Origin: Hydractinia symbiolongicarpus
Lineage: Eukaryota > Cnidaria > Hydrozoa > Anthoathecata > Hydractiniidae
Reading direction: 5' to 3'
Assembly: GCF_029227915.1 (NCBI RefSeq)
Contig: NC_079879.1
Span: 2,978,001 to 3,042,000 of the forward strand
DNA length: 64,000 nucleotides
The notes beneath the pieces are model-generated. The model was not told the DNA's origin and ran no database searches. It saw nothing but the letters and a program-made list of their open reading frames with translations. Positions 56,041 through 64,000 of this stretch are shown in pieces. Both the position numbers and the translations under genes were made by a program. Position 1 is the first letter of the stretch, and each line of letters starts with the position of its first letter.

Positions 56041-57278
56041 GGGGTCGTCTACAAATTTCGTATGATATTTTATACGAATATATACGAATTTAATTGCTTT
56101 TAATTCGTATAAAAATCGTATACAATTCGTATAGTGTTAAATAGTTATACGATTTTTAAAAAATCTAATACGAATTTTATATGATTTTCATACGAATTGT
56201 CATACGAATTATATTCTCTTTTATACGATTTTCATACGAATTTTCATACAAATTATATTCTCTTTCATACGAATTGTCATTCGAATTATATTCTCTTTTA
56301 TACGAATTTTCATACGAATTATATTTCGTTTTTAAACTTTTAACATGCGATCTAAAAAAACATTTCTATCGCCGTTTTTCGTTTTTAAACTTTTTAAAAT
56401 GCGATCTAAAAAAACATTTCTATCGCCGTTTTTCGTTTTTAAACTTTTTAAAATGCATTCTAAAAAAACATTTCTATTGCCGTTTTTCGTTTTTCAACTT
56501 TTAAAAATGCGATCTAAAAAAACATTTCTATCGCCGTTTTTCGTTTTTCAACTTTTAAAAATGCGATCTAAAAAAACATTTCTATCGCCGTTTTTCGTTT
56601 TTCAACTTTTAAAAATGCGATCTAAAAAAAAACATTTCTATCGCCGTTTTTCGTTTTTCAACTTTTAACATGCGATCTAAAAAAACATTTCTATCGCTGT
56701 TTTTCGTTTTTCAACTTTAAACATGCGATCTAAAAAAACATTTCTATCGCCATTTTTCGTTTTTCAACTTTTAAAAATGCGATCTAAAAAAACATTTCTA
56801 TCGCCGTTTTTCGTTTTTCAACTTTTAAAAATGCGATCTAAAAAAACATTTCTATCGCCGTTTTTCGTTTTTAAACTTTTAAAATGCGATCTAAAAAATA
56901 TTTTATTTTGAAACTCATATACGAATTTAATACAATGTCAAACGATTTTCTTTTTTTTAAAACCATACGCATCTAATTAAAATCTCATACGAATTTTTTG
57001 TTAAACTCGTACGAATTTAACTCATACGAATTTAATTTAAAACTTATACGAATTTAATTTAAAACTCATACGAATTTTTTTAAACTCATACGAATTTAAT
57101 TTAAAACTCCTACGAATTTAATTTAAAACTCATACAAATTTAATTTAAAACTCATACGAATTTTATACGAATTTAGAAAAATTTCATACGTATTTAATTA
57201 CTGTATGGCAAAAGAAAATTCGTATAGCATATACAAATTTTTTTGATACGAATTGCTACGAATTTTGTAGATGACCCC
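56041..57278. mobile_element. 1.24-kb TIR/foldback element with 54-bp satellite core
   Basis: Ends are GGGGTCGTCTACAAATTTCG and, in reverse complement, GGGGTCATCTACAAAATTCG. The flanks carry a TAA target duplication (56038-56040 and 57279-57281), as in PIF/Harbinger-type elements. Both flanking parts are dense in ATACGAATT/AATTCGTAT motifs in both orientations. The centre (56345-56911) is a satellite. No transposase is present, so it is non-autonomous. It lies just upstream of NT5DC1 exon 1 (ATG at 55962). Confidence 0.8.
56345..56911. repeat. 54-bp satellite array, about 10 copies
   Basis: The unit begins atgcgatctaaaaaaacatt and continues tctatcgccgtttttcgttt. Because 54 is divisible by three it gives a long pseudo-ORF of 18-residue repeats (MRSKKTFLSPFFVFKLFK), which is not a real protein. 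Diverged copies occur in NUDC intron 1. Confidence 0.92.
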
Positions 57279-57281
57279 TAA

Positions 57282-57925
57282 GGGATACAAACTTTCCAAA
57301 TTATAATGAGTTCACGGACATTGATCTGGCCTACTCTGATTTTTTGACAAAACTAATGTCAGTAATAGATACTATAGCACCTACTAAAGAGGCCAGAATT
57401 AAATGCAACTCCCAGGAATGGTTTGATGGTGAGATTGCAGACAAGATTGCTACTAGAGATAAACTTTTTAAAAAGTTTAAGAAGTCAAAATTAAAAATTG
57501 ATTCTGACCTCTGGAATGAAGCAAAAAGTAATGTGCAAAATTTGATCAATAAAAAGAAAAAAGAATACTATAAAAACAAAATAACAGAAAACACAGGCAA
57601 GCCTAAGGAACTATGGAAGACTCAAAGAAGTCAGATCCGAACTACTGTCTAAAGGATGAGGATGCCTTACATTTTGATACAAAATCAAAACTAGAGATAT
57701 TTAAGAACTTTTTCTCTGGTCTAGCAGATGAATTTTCTTTAAGGATGGTGCTGATGTTCTCTGCAGACCAATAACTCAATTATGTAATCTTTCTATCTCA
57801 CTGTCATCTTTCCCTAGTGAATGTAAGATAGCTAAACTTAAGCCACTATATAAGAAGGGATCAAGAACTGATCCAAAGAATTACCGCCCTATATCTTCCC
57901 TACCTTCCCGCCCTATACCATAAAT
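57282..57925 (+). pseudogene. LINE fragment, endonuclease-RT linker and RT start
   Basis: Reads NYNEFTDIDLAYSDFLTKLM, APTKEARIKCNSQEWFDGEI, RDKLFKKFKKSKL, then after a frameshift near 57640 ENFFSGLADEF-like sequence, and finally ITQLCNLSISLSSFPSECKI, AKLKPLYKKGSRTDPKNYRP. This order is that of CR1/Jockey-type LINE ORF2 between endonuclease and reverse transcriptase. Internal deletion (near 57745) and loss of the rest of the RT make it a relic. It may belong to the same family as the palindrome to its right, but the regions do not overlap. Confidence 0.75.
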
Positions 57926-58037
57926 ATGTAGTTCTGTTTAATCATATACTGGTCCTTGCCCAGTTTTTACTAAACTGTTTGTTGAATCCAAAATAGGTGG
58001 CTTTGAAATCTCATTTGAATACTTACGATCAGAGGCT

Positions 58038-58290
58038 AAATTATTATTTACAAAATTAGACAAATGAAATGAAGTTTAATTAAAATAATAATTTAGCTCT
58101 GATCTAAGTATTCAAGTGCCCACCACCACTCCCCTAACACCTTTAGCACTATTATTCACTATTTTGGCCTTCACAATGGGTCTTTGAAGCAGGAAATTTA
58201 CGGAAGCCGAATCTCACTTGAATACTTAGATCAGAGCTAAATTATTATTTTAATTAAACTTCATTTCATTTGTCTAATTTTGTAAAAAAG
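58038..58290. mobile_element. Small foldback (hairpin) element
   Basis: Two arms of about 75 bp, around 58040-58116 and 58213-58289, are almost exact reverse complements (core acaaatgaaatgaagtttaa, then aataataatttagctctgat). They enclose a loop of about 95 bp with 'cccaccaccactcccctaac'. No ORF. Confidence 0.75.
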
Positions 58291-58445
58291 GCACGTGTTG
58301 CGTGTATGTTGATTTCACTAATTTCGACAAGTATATCTTGTTGATTGTTTTCAGGAGAGATCACAGAGGGGGTTTTTAGAAGTACAGATATATTTGAAAT
58401 CTTTACTCAACTAAACAGCAGCCTTTTTGTAGCTATCTTTGTGAT

Positions 58446-58526
58446 GATGATGATCGAACACACGACTTCTCCAGACAGGGACACGTGGTGAGAAAGCGCT
58501 CTAACAACTGAGGTACCAATTGCACA
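58446..58526 (-). mobile_element. tRNA-derived SINE head
   Basis: The minus strand reads TGGTACCTCAGTTGTTAGAG (A-box-like) and, about 35 nt on, GTGTGTTCGATCATC (B-box-like). The same body occurs at 40671-40720. The acceptor stem does not pair well, so it is not a functional tRNA. Confidence 0.55.
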
Positions 58527-58777
58527 AGATTTATTGGGATTAACTAATTAATATGATAATTAACTATGTTTTTAACTCACAATTGCCACACAATACTTCT
58601 TGTTGAGTCGGTTTCTATTTTTTACAATTCTTAGTTTACCAACAAGTAATTTATTTGAATAGGATTAAAAGGTTTCAAGCATGTAAACCTGGATCCGAGA
58701 ATATGCAAAAGTTACACATGCCTATAGTGTACACATGCCAATAGGCGCGACAGATAAAAAAACTCACACTATTTCTA

Positions 58778-59040
58778 GGTCCCTGAATTTAAGGTCCCTG
58801 AGTGTAAGGTCCCTGAGTTTAAGGGAAAAGTATAACTAACAAAGAGAGTCAAAAGGTATATAAGACAGCACGTTGAAGGCTGTACCAATCCGGTAAACCA
58901 GCCCTACCAGTTTAACACTTGCTGTGAAAGTGAGAAATTATAACCGGAAAGGCTGTAACCGGTAATCAGCCCTACCAGCTTATTAACATTTGCTGTGAAG
59001 TTTTGGTTAGAGTTGAATTGGTGAGCTTTGTCCTTAAACT
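58778..59040 (+). promoter_or_regulatory. LINE 5'UTR with repeated promoter-like units (left arm)
   Basis: Three 16-17-bp repeats of 'ggtccctgagtttaa' type (58778-58824) are followed by a TATATAAG (about 58857) and two tandem units of about 75 bp starting AAGGCTGTA and containing CAGCCCTACCAG and TTTGCTGTGAA. Repeated 5' units are common internal promoters of LINEs. The same block is mirrored at 63668-63930. Confidence 0.5.
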
Positions 59041-59889
59041 ATGTCTGCTTTCAAATCTAAATGTGAAATACCAGCTCGACGAGAAAATAGACCAACCTGG
59101 TATAAAACTCACGTAAAGCTGAATGAAATTTTGAAGAGTCGTAAACCCGAAGTAATTTTAATTGGTGACTCCCTTGTGTCTAATTTGTCAAGGTACAATG
59201 CTGTATGGGACAACTACTTCACACCACTCAATACCACCAACCTTGGTATTGGTGGGGACAAGGTAGAAAATGTATTATGGCGAGCTTTAAATATCAACCT
59301 TCCATCATCCTGTAAGACTGTAGTCATTTTTTGTGGTACCAACAACCTACATAACAGTGTACCTAAAGACATTGCGGATGGTGTAACATCTATAGGTATC
59401 ACGCTTCGTAAGAAAAAAGCAAACTTGAGGATTATTGTGTGTGGAATTCTACCTCGTGATTTCCATATTTCTAACTTATGGAGAAAAATAGATGATGTCA
59501 ACTGTTCTTTGAGTAAAATTTGTACAAAGAAAAACCTTGAGTTTTTAATGCCAGAAACGGATTGGGTATGTAGAGACAATACTCTAAATATGTCTCTGTA
59601 CTATGGGGATTGCTTACATCTAGTCAAGAAAGGTAATGAAAAGTTGGCCTTATCTATTACTTCGGCCATCAAGATAAACGCTAGTAGGATAAATGTTTGC
59701 ACTAGTGAACATAACTGTAAAAAGATGAACAATACAACCAAAATACCATTTATATTTCATGAATGTGATTATGTTCATCAACCTCCAGTAAGTGCACAAA
59801 CTGAAATTCCTATTAGATACGAAAAAAGGCTGAAAAAGAAACGCGAAAAAACAGTAAAAGTAACTAAAAACTGTGAAACGAAAAACTAG
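59041..59889 (+). CDS. LINE ORF1, SGNH/GDSL-type esterase domain protein (left arm)
   Basis: 282 aa with an ATG start. The SGNH hydrolase blocks are complete: I, ILIGDSLVSN (Ser44); II, NLGIGGDKVENVLWR (Gly); III, FCGTNNLHN (Asn102); V, YYGDCLHLVKKGNEKL (Asp190, His193). CR1-type LINEs are known to carry an esterase in ORF1, with a role in nucleoprotein or lipid interaction still unclear. The last ~30 residues are very basic (KRLKKKREKTVKVTKN), suitable for RNA binding. It overlaps the start of ORF2 (frame open from 59864). Intact and identical to the right-arm copy. Confidence 0.88.
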   Translation: MSAFKSKCEIPARRENRPTWYKTHVKLNEILKSRKPEVILIGDSLVSNLSRYNAVWDNYFTPLNTTNLGIGGDKVENVLWRALNINLPSSCKTVVIFCGTNNLHNSVPKDIADGVTSIGITLRKKKANLRIIVCGILPRDFHISNLWRKIDDVNCSLSKICTKKNLEFLMPETDWVCRDNTLNMSLYYGDCLHLVKKGNEKLALSITSAIKINASRINVCTSEHNCKKMNNTTKIPFIFHECDYVHQPPVSAQTEIPIRYEKRLKKKREKTVKVTKNCETKN

Positions 59890-61275
59890 TGAACCTACTC
59901 GTAAAAAGGTACCAACAACGACAAGTAATACGGAACTTAACAACTTGTTTCGTGATAAATTAACACAAGGTAAAAGGAAAACGCAAACCAAAATTTTTAA
60001 TTTTCATTTATTTTTTAACATAATTTTCTGTTTGTTTTTTATTAACTGTTCAATTTCAATTTTTGAAAATATTAAGCCTGAATTTGTAAATAGCACTATA
60101 TTAAATAGTAAGACAATTTTACCTGTTCATAAATTATTATTCTCACCTTTTTATATTTATAATCAAACCTTTGACGGTTTGAAAGGAGAAAAAAACAGTA
60201 TTAACCTGCAGGAAGAACTGGCCAATAACTATACAAACATCTACATTCCTGAAAATATTTTTATATTTTTCGTTTTCATCATAGTTAACTTTCTTAAAGT
60301 TATAAGCTGTAGAAAGAGAAACTTATTGCTTGCATCAGCTGGTTGTTTCTTTCAAATTGCCATAGTTACACTTGTTGTACATAGTTATCACAATGAAGTT
60401 TGTAAATACTCCAAACTTGAGCGTTGTAACAAATCATCTTTCTTCGTGCCTGAATCTGTAGCTCTTTGTAACGAAATTACTAATAAGAACTTAGAAACTA
60501 ACATCAAGTACTATATGTTGTCTTTTCTTGTTTTAAGCAGGAAAAACCAGACAAACTATCTTTGTTCATTGATTCTTCTTTCTAGTGACATAAGTCTAAA
60601 CCCTGGCCCTCCTGTGGATATGACAACTGTGAATGAGGACTGGAACGTGTTCAAGAAGCGAGGGTTTCATATGGCTCATGTCAACATTAATTCGCTTTTA
60701 CCTAAAATTGATGAACTTAGGGCAATAGCGGTCTCAACTAAAATAGCTATTATTGGTATAACAGAATCTAAACTAGATAATACTGTAACAGATTCTGAGG
60801 TATCTGTTGAAGGCTATAACCTCCTTAGATGTGACAGAAACAGGCATGGAGGAGGTGTTGCTTGCTTTATTAGAAATGATATTTGTTACAATTCTCATAA
60901 GCGACTTTCAGAAAATTTGGAATGTGTCATGTTTGATGTTTTATTTCCTAAAACAAAGCCTTTCACTGTTGGAGTGTTTTACAGACCACCAGATCAAAAA
61001 TAATTTTGTCAATAATATTTCAGATGAATTTACTACATTAGATTTTGATGAGAAAGAATTCTATCTCTTGGGAGACTTTAATATCAATACTCTTTGTAAT
61101 GGTAGAAGTATTTTTAAAATGAATAAGACAGCACTTAAGAGTGATCATGTCTCTGGATTGCAAAAGCAATATGTAGAATTTTATTCGCTTTATGGCCTTA
61201 AACAATTGATTGTTGAGCCTACAAGGGTAACTTGTGCTACTGCAACAGTTATTGAACAGTATCAGGGTCTCTAGG
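59864..61275 (+). pseudogene. LINE ORF2 start: membrane segments, 2A-like motif, AP endonuclease; truncated (left arm)
   Basis: The frame opens at 59864, +1 relative to ORF1, with no ATG until about residue 215. Translation therefore likely depends on re-initiation or a frameshift in the overlap. There are three hydrophobic segments (about residues 45-64, 128-146, 151-172 counted from 59873). Next comes LCSLILLSSDISLNPGP, a 2A-like DxxxNPGP motif, at 229-246. The endonuclease then begins with HMAHVNINSLLPKIDEL, ITESKLDNTV, GGGVACFIRNDI, VGVFYRPP. A frameshift near 61000 (PPDQ then NNFVNN) moves into the next frame (FYLLGDFNINTL). The copy ends at the palindrome centre without RT. Confidence 0.8.
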
Positions 61276-62844
61276 AGACCCTGATACTGTTCCTTTGTGT
61301 AGTTTTTAAAAGATCGAAATTTGATATGTTTGTGGGTATTAAACTTGACTTTTTTGACTTTTCTGGTGCAGAAAATCATTTGGTGATCTGATAGTCCAAC
61401 ATTTAAAACTCCACTTTGAGAAACTTTACCAACACAATTTGTTAAAAAGTGGTCAATAACTGTTGCAGTAGCACAAGTTACCCTTGTAGGCTCAACAATC
61501 AATTGTTTAAGGCCATAAAGCGAATAAAATTCTACATATTGCTTTTGCAATCCAGAGACATGATCACTCTTAAGTGCTGTCTTATTCATTTTAAAAATAC
61601 TTCTACCATTACAAAGAGTATTGATATTAAAGTCTCCCAAGAGATAGAATTCTTTCTCATCAAAATCTAATGTAGTAAATTCATCTGAAATATTATTGAC
61701 AAAATTATTTTTGATCTGGTGGTCTGTAAAACACTCCAACAGTGAAAGGCTTTGTTTTAGGAAATAAAACATCAAACATGACACATTCCAAATTTTCTGA
61801 AAGTCGCTTATGAGAATTGTAACAAATATCATTTCTAATAAAGCAAGCAACACCTCCTCCATGCCTGTTTCTGTCACATCTAAGGAGGTTATAGCCTTCA
61901 ATAGATACCTCAGAATCTGTTACAGTATTATCTAGTTTAGATTCTGTTATACCAATAATAGCTATTTTAGTTGAGACCGCTATTGCCCTAAGTTCATCAA
62001 TTTTAGGTAAAAGCGAATTAATGTTGACATGAGCCATATGAAACCCTCGCTTCTTGAACACGTTCCAGTCCTCATTCACAGTTGTCATATCCACAGGAGG
62101 GCCAGGGTTTAGACTTATGTCACTAGAAAGAAGAATCAATGAACAAAGATAGTTTGTCTGGTTTTTCCTGCTTAAAACAAGAAAAGACAACATATAGTAC
62201 TTGATGTTAGTTTCTAAGTTCTTATTAGTAATTTCGTTACAAAGAGCTACAGATTCAGGCACGAAGAAAGATGATTTGTTACAACGCTCAAGTTTGGAGT
62301 ATTTACAAACTTCATTGTGATAACTATGTACAACAAGTGTAACTATGGCAATTTGAAAGAAACAACCAGCTGATGCAAGCAATAAGTTTCTCTTTCTACA
62401 GCTTATAACTTTAAGAAAGTTAACTATGATGAAAACGAAAAATATAAAAATATTTTCAGGAATGTAGATGTTTGTATAGTTATTGGCCAGTTCTTCCTGC
62501 AGGTTAATACTGTTTTTTTCTCCTTTCAAACCGTCAAAGGTTTGATTATAAATATAAAAAGGTGAGAATAATAATTTATGAACAGGTAAAATTGTCTTAC
62601 TATTTAATATAGTGCTATTTACAAATTCAGGCTTAATATTTTCAAAAATTGAAATTGAACAGTTAATAAAAAACAAACAGAAAATTATGTTAAAAAATAA
62701 ATGAAAATTAAAAATTTTGGTTTGCGTTTTCCTTTTACCTTGTGTTAATTTATCACGAAACAAGTTGTTAAGTTCCGTATTACTTGTCGTTGTTGGTACC
62801 TTTTTACGAGTAGGTTCACTAGTTTTTCGTTTCACAGTTTTTAG
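61038..62844 (-). pseudogene. LINE ORF2 start, right arm copy
   Basis: Mirror of the left copy with the same frameshift (near 61705) and one Val-to-Ile change. It extends 162 bp further into the endonuclease and post-endonuclease region (VSQSGVLNVGLSDHQMIFCT, containing the conserved SDH). It ends in FKNYTKEQYQGL at the centre. The frame left of about 61250 is an extension into the opposite arm, not protein. Confidence 0.8.
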
Positions 62845-63667
62845 TTACTTTTACTGTTTTTTCGCGTTTCTTTTTCAGCCTTTTTTCGTATCTAATAGGA
62901 ATTTCAGTTTGTGCACTTACTGGAGGTTGATGAACATAATCACATTCATGAAATATAAATGGTATTTTGGTTGTATTGTTCATCTTTTTACAGTTATGTT
63001 CACTAGTGCAAACATTTATCCTACTAGCGTTTATCTTGATGGCCGAAGTAATAGATAAGGCCAACTTTTCATTACCTTTCTTGACTAGATGTAAGCAATC
63101 CCCATAGTACAGAGACATATTTAGAGTATTGTCTCTACATACCCAATCCGTTTCTGGCATTAAAAACTCAAGGTTTTTCTTTGTACAAATTTTACTCAAA
63201 GAACAGTTGACATCATCTATTTTTCTCCATAAGTTAGAAATATGGAAATCACGAGGTAGAATTCCACACACAATAATCCTCAAGTTTGCTTTTTTCTTAC
63301 GAAGCGTGATACCTATAGATGTTACACCATCCGCAATGTCTTTAGGTACACTGTTATGTAGGTTGTTGGTACCACAAAAAATGACTACAGTCTTACAGGA
63401 TGATGGAAGGTTGATATTTAAAGCTCGCCATAATACATTTTCTACCTTGTCCCCACCAATACCAAGGTTGGTGGTATTGAGTGGTGTGAAGTAGTTGTCC
63501 CATACAGCATTGTACCTTGACAAATTAGACACAAGGGAGTCACCAATTAAAATTACTTCGGGTTTACGACTCTTCAAAATTTCATTCAGCTTTACGTGAG
63601 TTTTATACCAGGTTGGTCTATTTTCTCGTCGAGCTGGTATTTCACATTTAGATTTGAAAGCAGACAT
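62819..63667 (-). CDS. LINE ORF1, SGNH/GDSL-type esterase domain protein (right arm)
   Basis: Identical 282-aa copy of the left-arm ORF1 in opposite orientation. The same Ser44, Gly72, Asn102, Asp190 and His193 pattern is intact. Its 5'UTR runs to the right up to the window end. Confidence 0.88.
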   Translation of the reverse strand: MSAFKSKCEIPARRENRPTWYKTHVKLNEILKSRKPEVILIGDSLVSNLSRYNAVWDNYFTPLNTTNLGIGGDKVENVLWRALNINLPSSCKTVVIFCGTNNLHNSVPKDIADGVTSIGITLRKKKANLRIIVCGILPRDFHISNLWRKIDDVNCSLSKICTKKNLEFLMPETDWVCRDNTLNMSLYYGDCLHLVKKGNEKLALSITSAIKINASRINVCTSEHNCKKMNNTTKIPFIFHECDYVHQPPVSAQTEIPIRYEKRLKKKREKTVKVTKNCETKN

Positions 63668-63930
63668 AGTTTAAGGACAAAGCTCACCAATTCAACTCTA
63701 ACCAAAACTTCACAGCAAATGTTAATAAGCTGGTAGGGCTGATTACCGGTTACAGCCTTTCCGGTTATAATTTCTCACTTTCACAGCAAGTGTTAAACTG
63801 GTAGGGCTGGTTTACCGGATTGGTACAGCCTTCAACGTGCTGTCTTATATACCTTTTGACTCTCTTTGTTAGTTATACTTTTCCCTTAAACTCAGGGACC
63901 TTACACTCAGGGACCTTAAATTCAGGGACC
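63668..63930 (-). promoter_or_regulatory. LINE 5'UTR with repeated units (right arm)
   Basis: Mirror of 58778-59040, including the tandem AAGGCTGTA units and the three 'ctcagggacctta' repeats. Confidence 0.5.
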
Positions 63931-64000
63931 TAGAAATAGTGTGAGTTTTTTTATCTGTCGCGCCTATTGGCATGTGTACACTATAGGCATGTGTAACTTT

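Larger units (their letters stand above)
58708..64000. repeat. Giant inverted repeat of a LINE 5' half
   Basis: Position i in the left arm pairs with 122708-i in the right arm from 58708/64000 inward to about 61255/61453. The four long frames match pairwise, differing at one base noticed by eye (60806 G versus the complement of 61902, Val to Ile). Next to the centre the right arm has 162 bp (61293-61454) missing from the left arm. The innermost 18 bp (61254-61271 and 61275-61292) pair again around a 3-nt centre (TAG). The right arm reaches the window edge, so full length is unknown. Confidence 0.95.

Noticed and set aside
56181-56911. Long repetitive frames (18-residue repeats such as RSKKTFLSPFFVFKLF) that look like a repeat protein
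   Set aside because: The satellite period of 54 bp is a multiple of three, so frames stay open by arithmetic. No start context, and the array lies inside a non-coding TIR element.
58446-58526. Possible functional tRNA gene
   Set aside because: A- and B-box-like motifs are present, but the acceptor and anticodon stems do not pair convincingly and a related truncated copy exists at 40671, so it is a SINE head.
59650-59991. 113-codon minus-strand frame inside LINE ORF1/ORF2, and its mirror at 62717-63058
   Set aside because: Antisense shadow of the esterase and ORF2 frames, without start context or known domain.
61038-61250. Apparent continuation of the minus-strand endonuclease frame through the palindrome centre
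   Set aside because: Past the centre the frame reads the complement of the left arm. It is an artefact of the inverted repeat.

Overview
The window is AT-rich, intron-rich animal DNA dense in transposable elements. I read it as an invertebrate metazoan genome, most likely a cnidarian such as a hydrozoan. That placement is inference, from gene architecture and the mix of Penelope, CR1-like LINE, DIRS-like, Helitron and tRNA-SINE elements; nothing in the sequence names a species. No rRNA, functional tRNA gene or CRISPR array was seen.

Layout. 1-2.6 kb: tandem Helitron-type termini, then a 5'-truncated Penelope-like element with a GIY-YIG endonuclease. 2.85-6.67 kb (-): HOGA1-type 4-hydroxy-2-oxoglutarate aldolase, 7 exons. 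9.0-11.3 kb (-): hexosaminidase D (GH20) with an N-terminal coiled coil and a possible membrane-anchor exon. 11.86-12.41 kb (-): single-exon NDUFAF3. 13.6-16.1 kb: a weak hypothetical gene and an inverted tRNA-derived SINE pair. 16.75-29.03 kb (+): NUDC, 13 exons, whose intron 4 carries a complete integrase-like (DDE) host-gene candidate on the same strand and whose intron 1 carries a 650-bp tandem duplication. 29.9-35.07 kb (-): an organic anion transporter (SLCO/OATP), 10 exons. 35.1-45.6 kb: mostly non-coding, with repeat relics, weak exon candidates and a decayed PIN-like multicopy gene. 45.66-55.96 kb (-): NT5DC1, 13 exons; its 5.6-kb intron 2 holds a decayed DIRS-like tyrosine-recombinase retroelement, itself split by a 1.95-kb TIR element encoding a BEN-domain protein. 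56.0-58.5 kb: a 1.24-kb TIR/foldback element with a 54-bp satellite core, a LINE fragment, a hairpin element and a SINE. 58.7-64.0 kb: a giant inverted repeat made of two convergent copies of the 5' half of a LINE (SGNH-esterase ORF1, endonuclease ORF2). It runs off the window end.

The host genes are housekeeping genes (mitochondrial metabolism and complex I assembly, glycan turnover, HSP90 co-chaperone, transport, nucleotidase-like HAD protein) and do not form an operon or pathway. Exon boundaries were derived by hand from GT/AG sites, reading phase and family conservation. For HOGA1, NUDC, SLCO and NT5DC1 every junction closes in frame, giving about 329, 325, 708 and 454 residues. The most unusual items are the integrase gene nested in NUDC, the BEN-domain transposon nested in the DIRS-like element, and the LINE palindrome.
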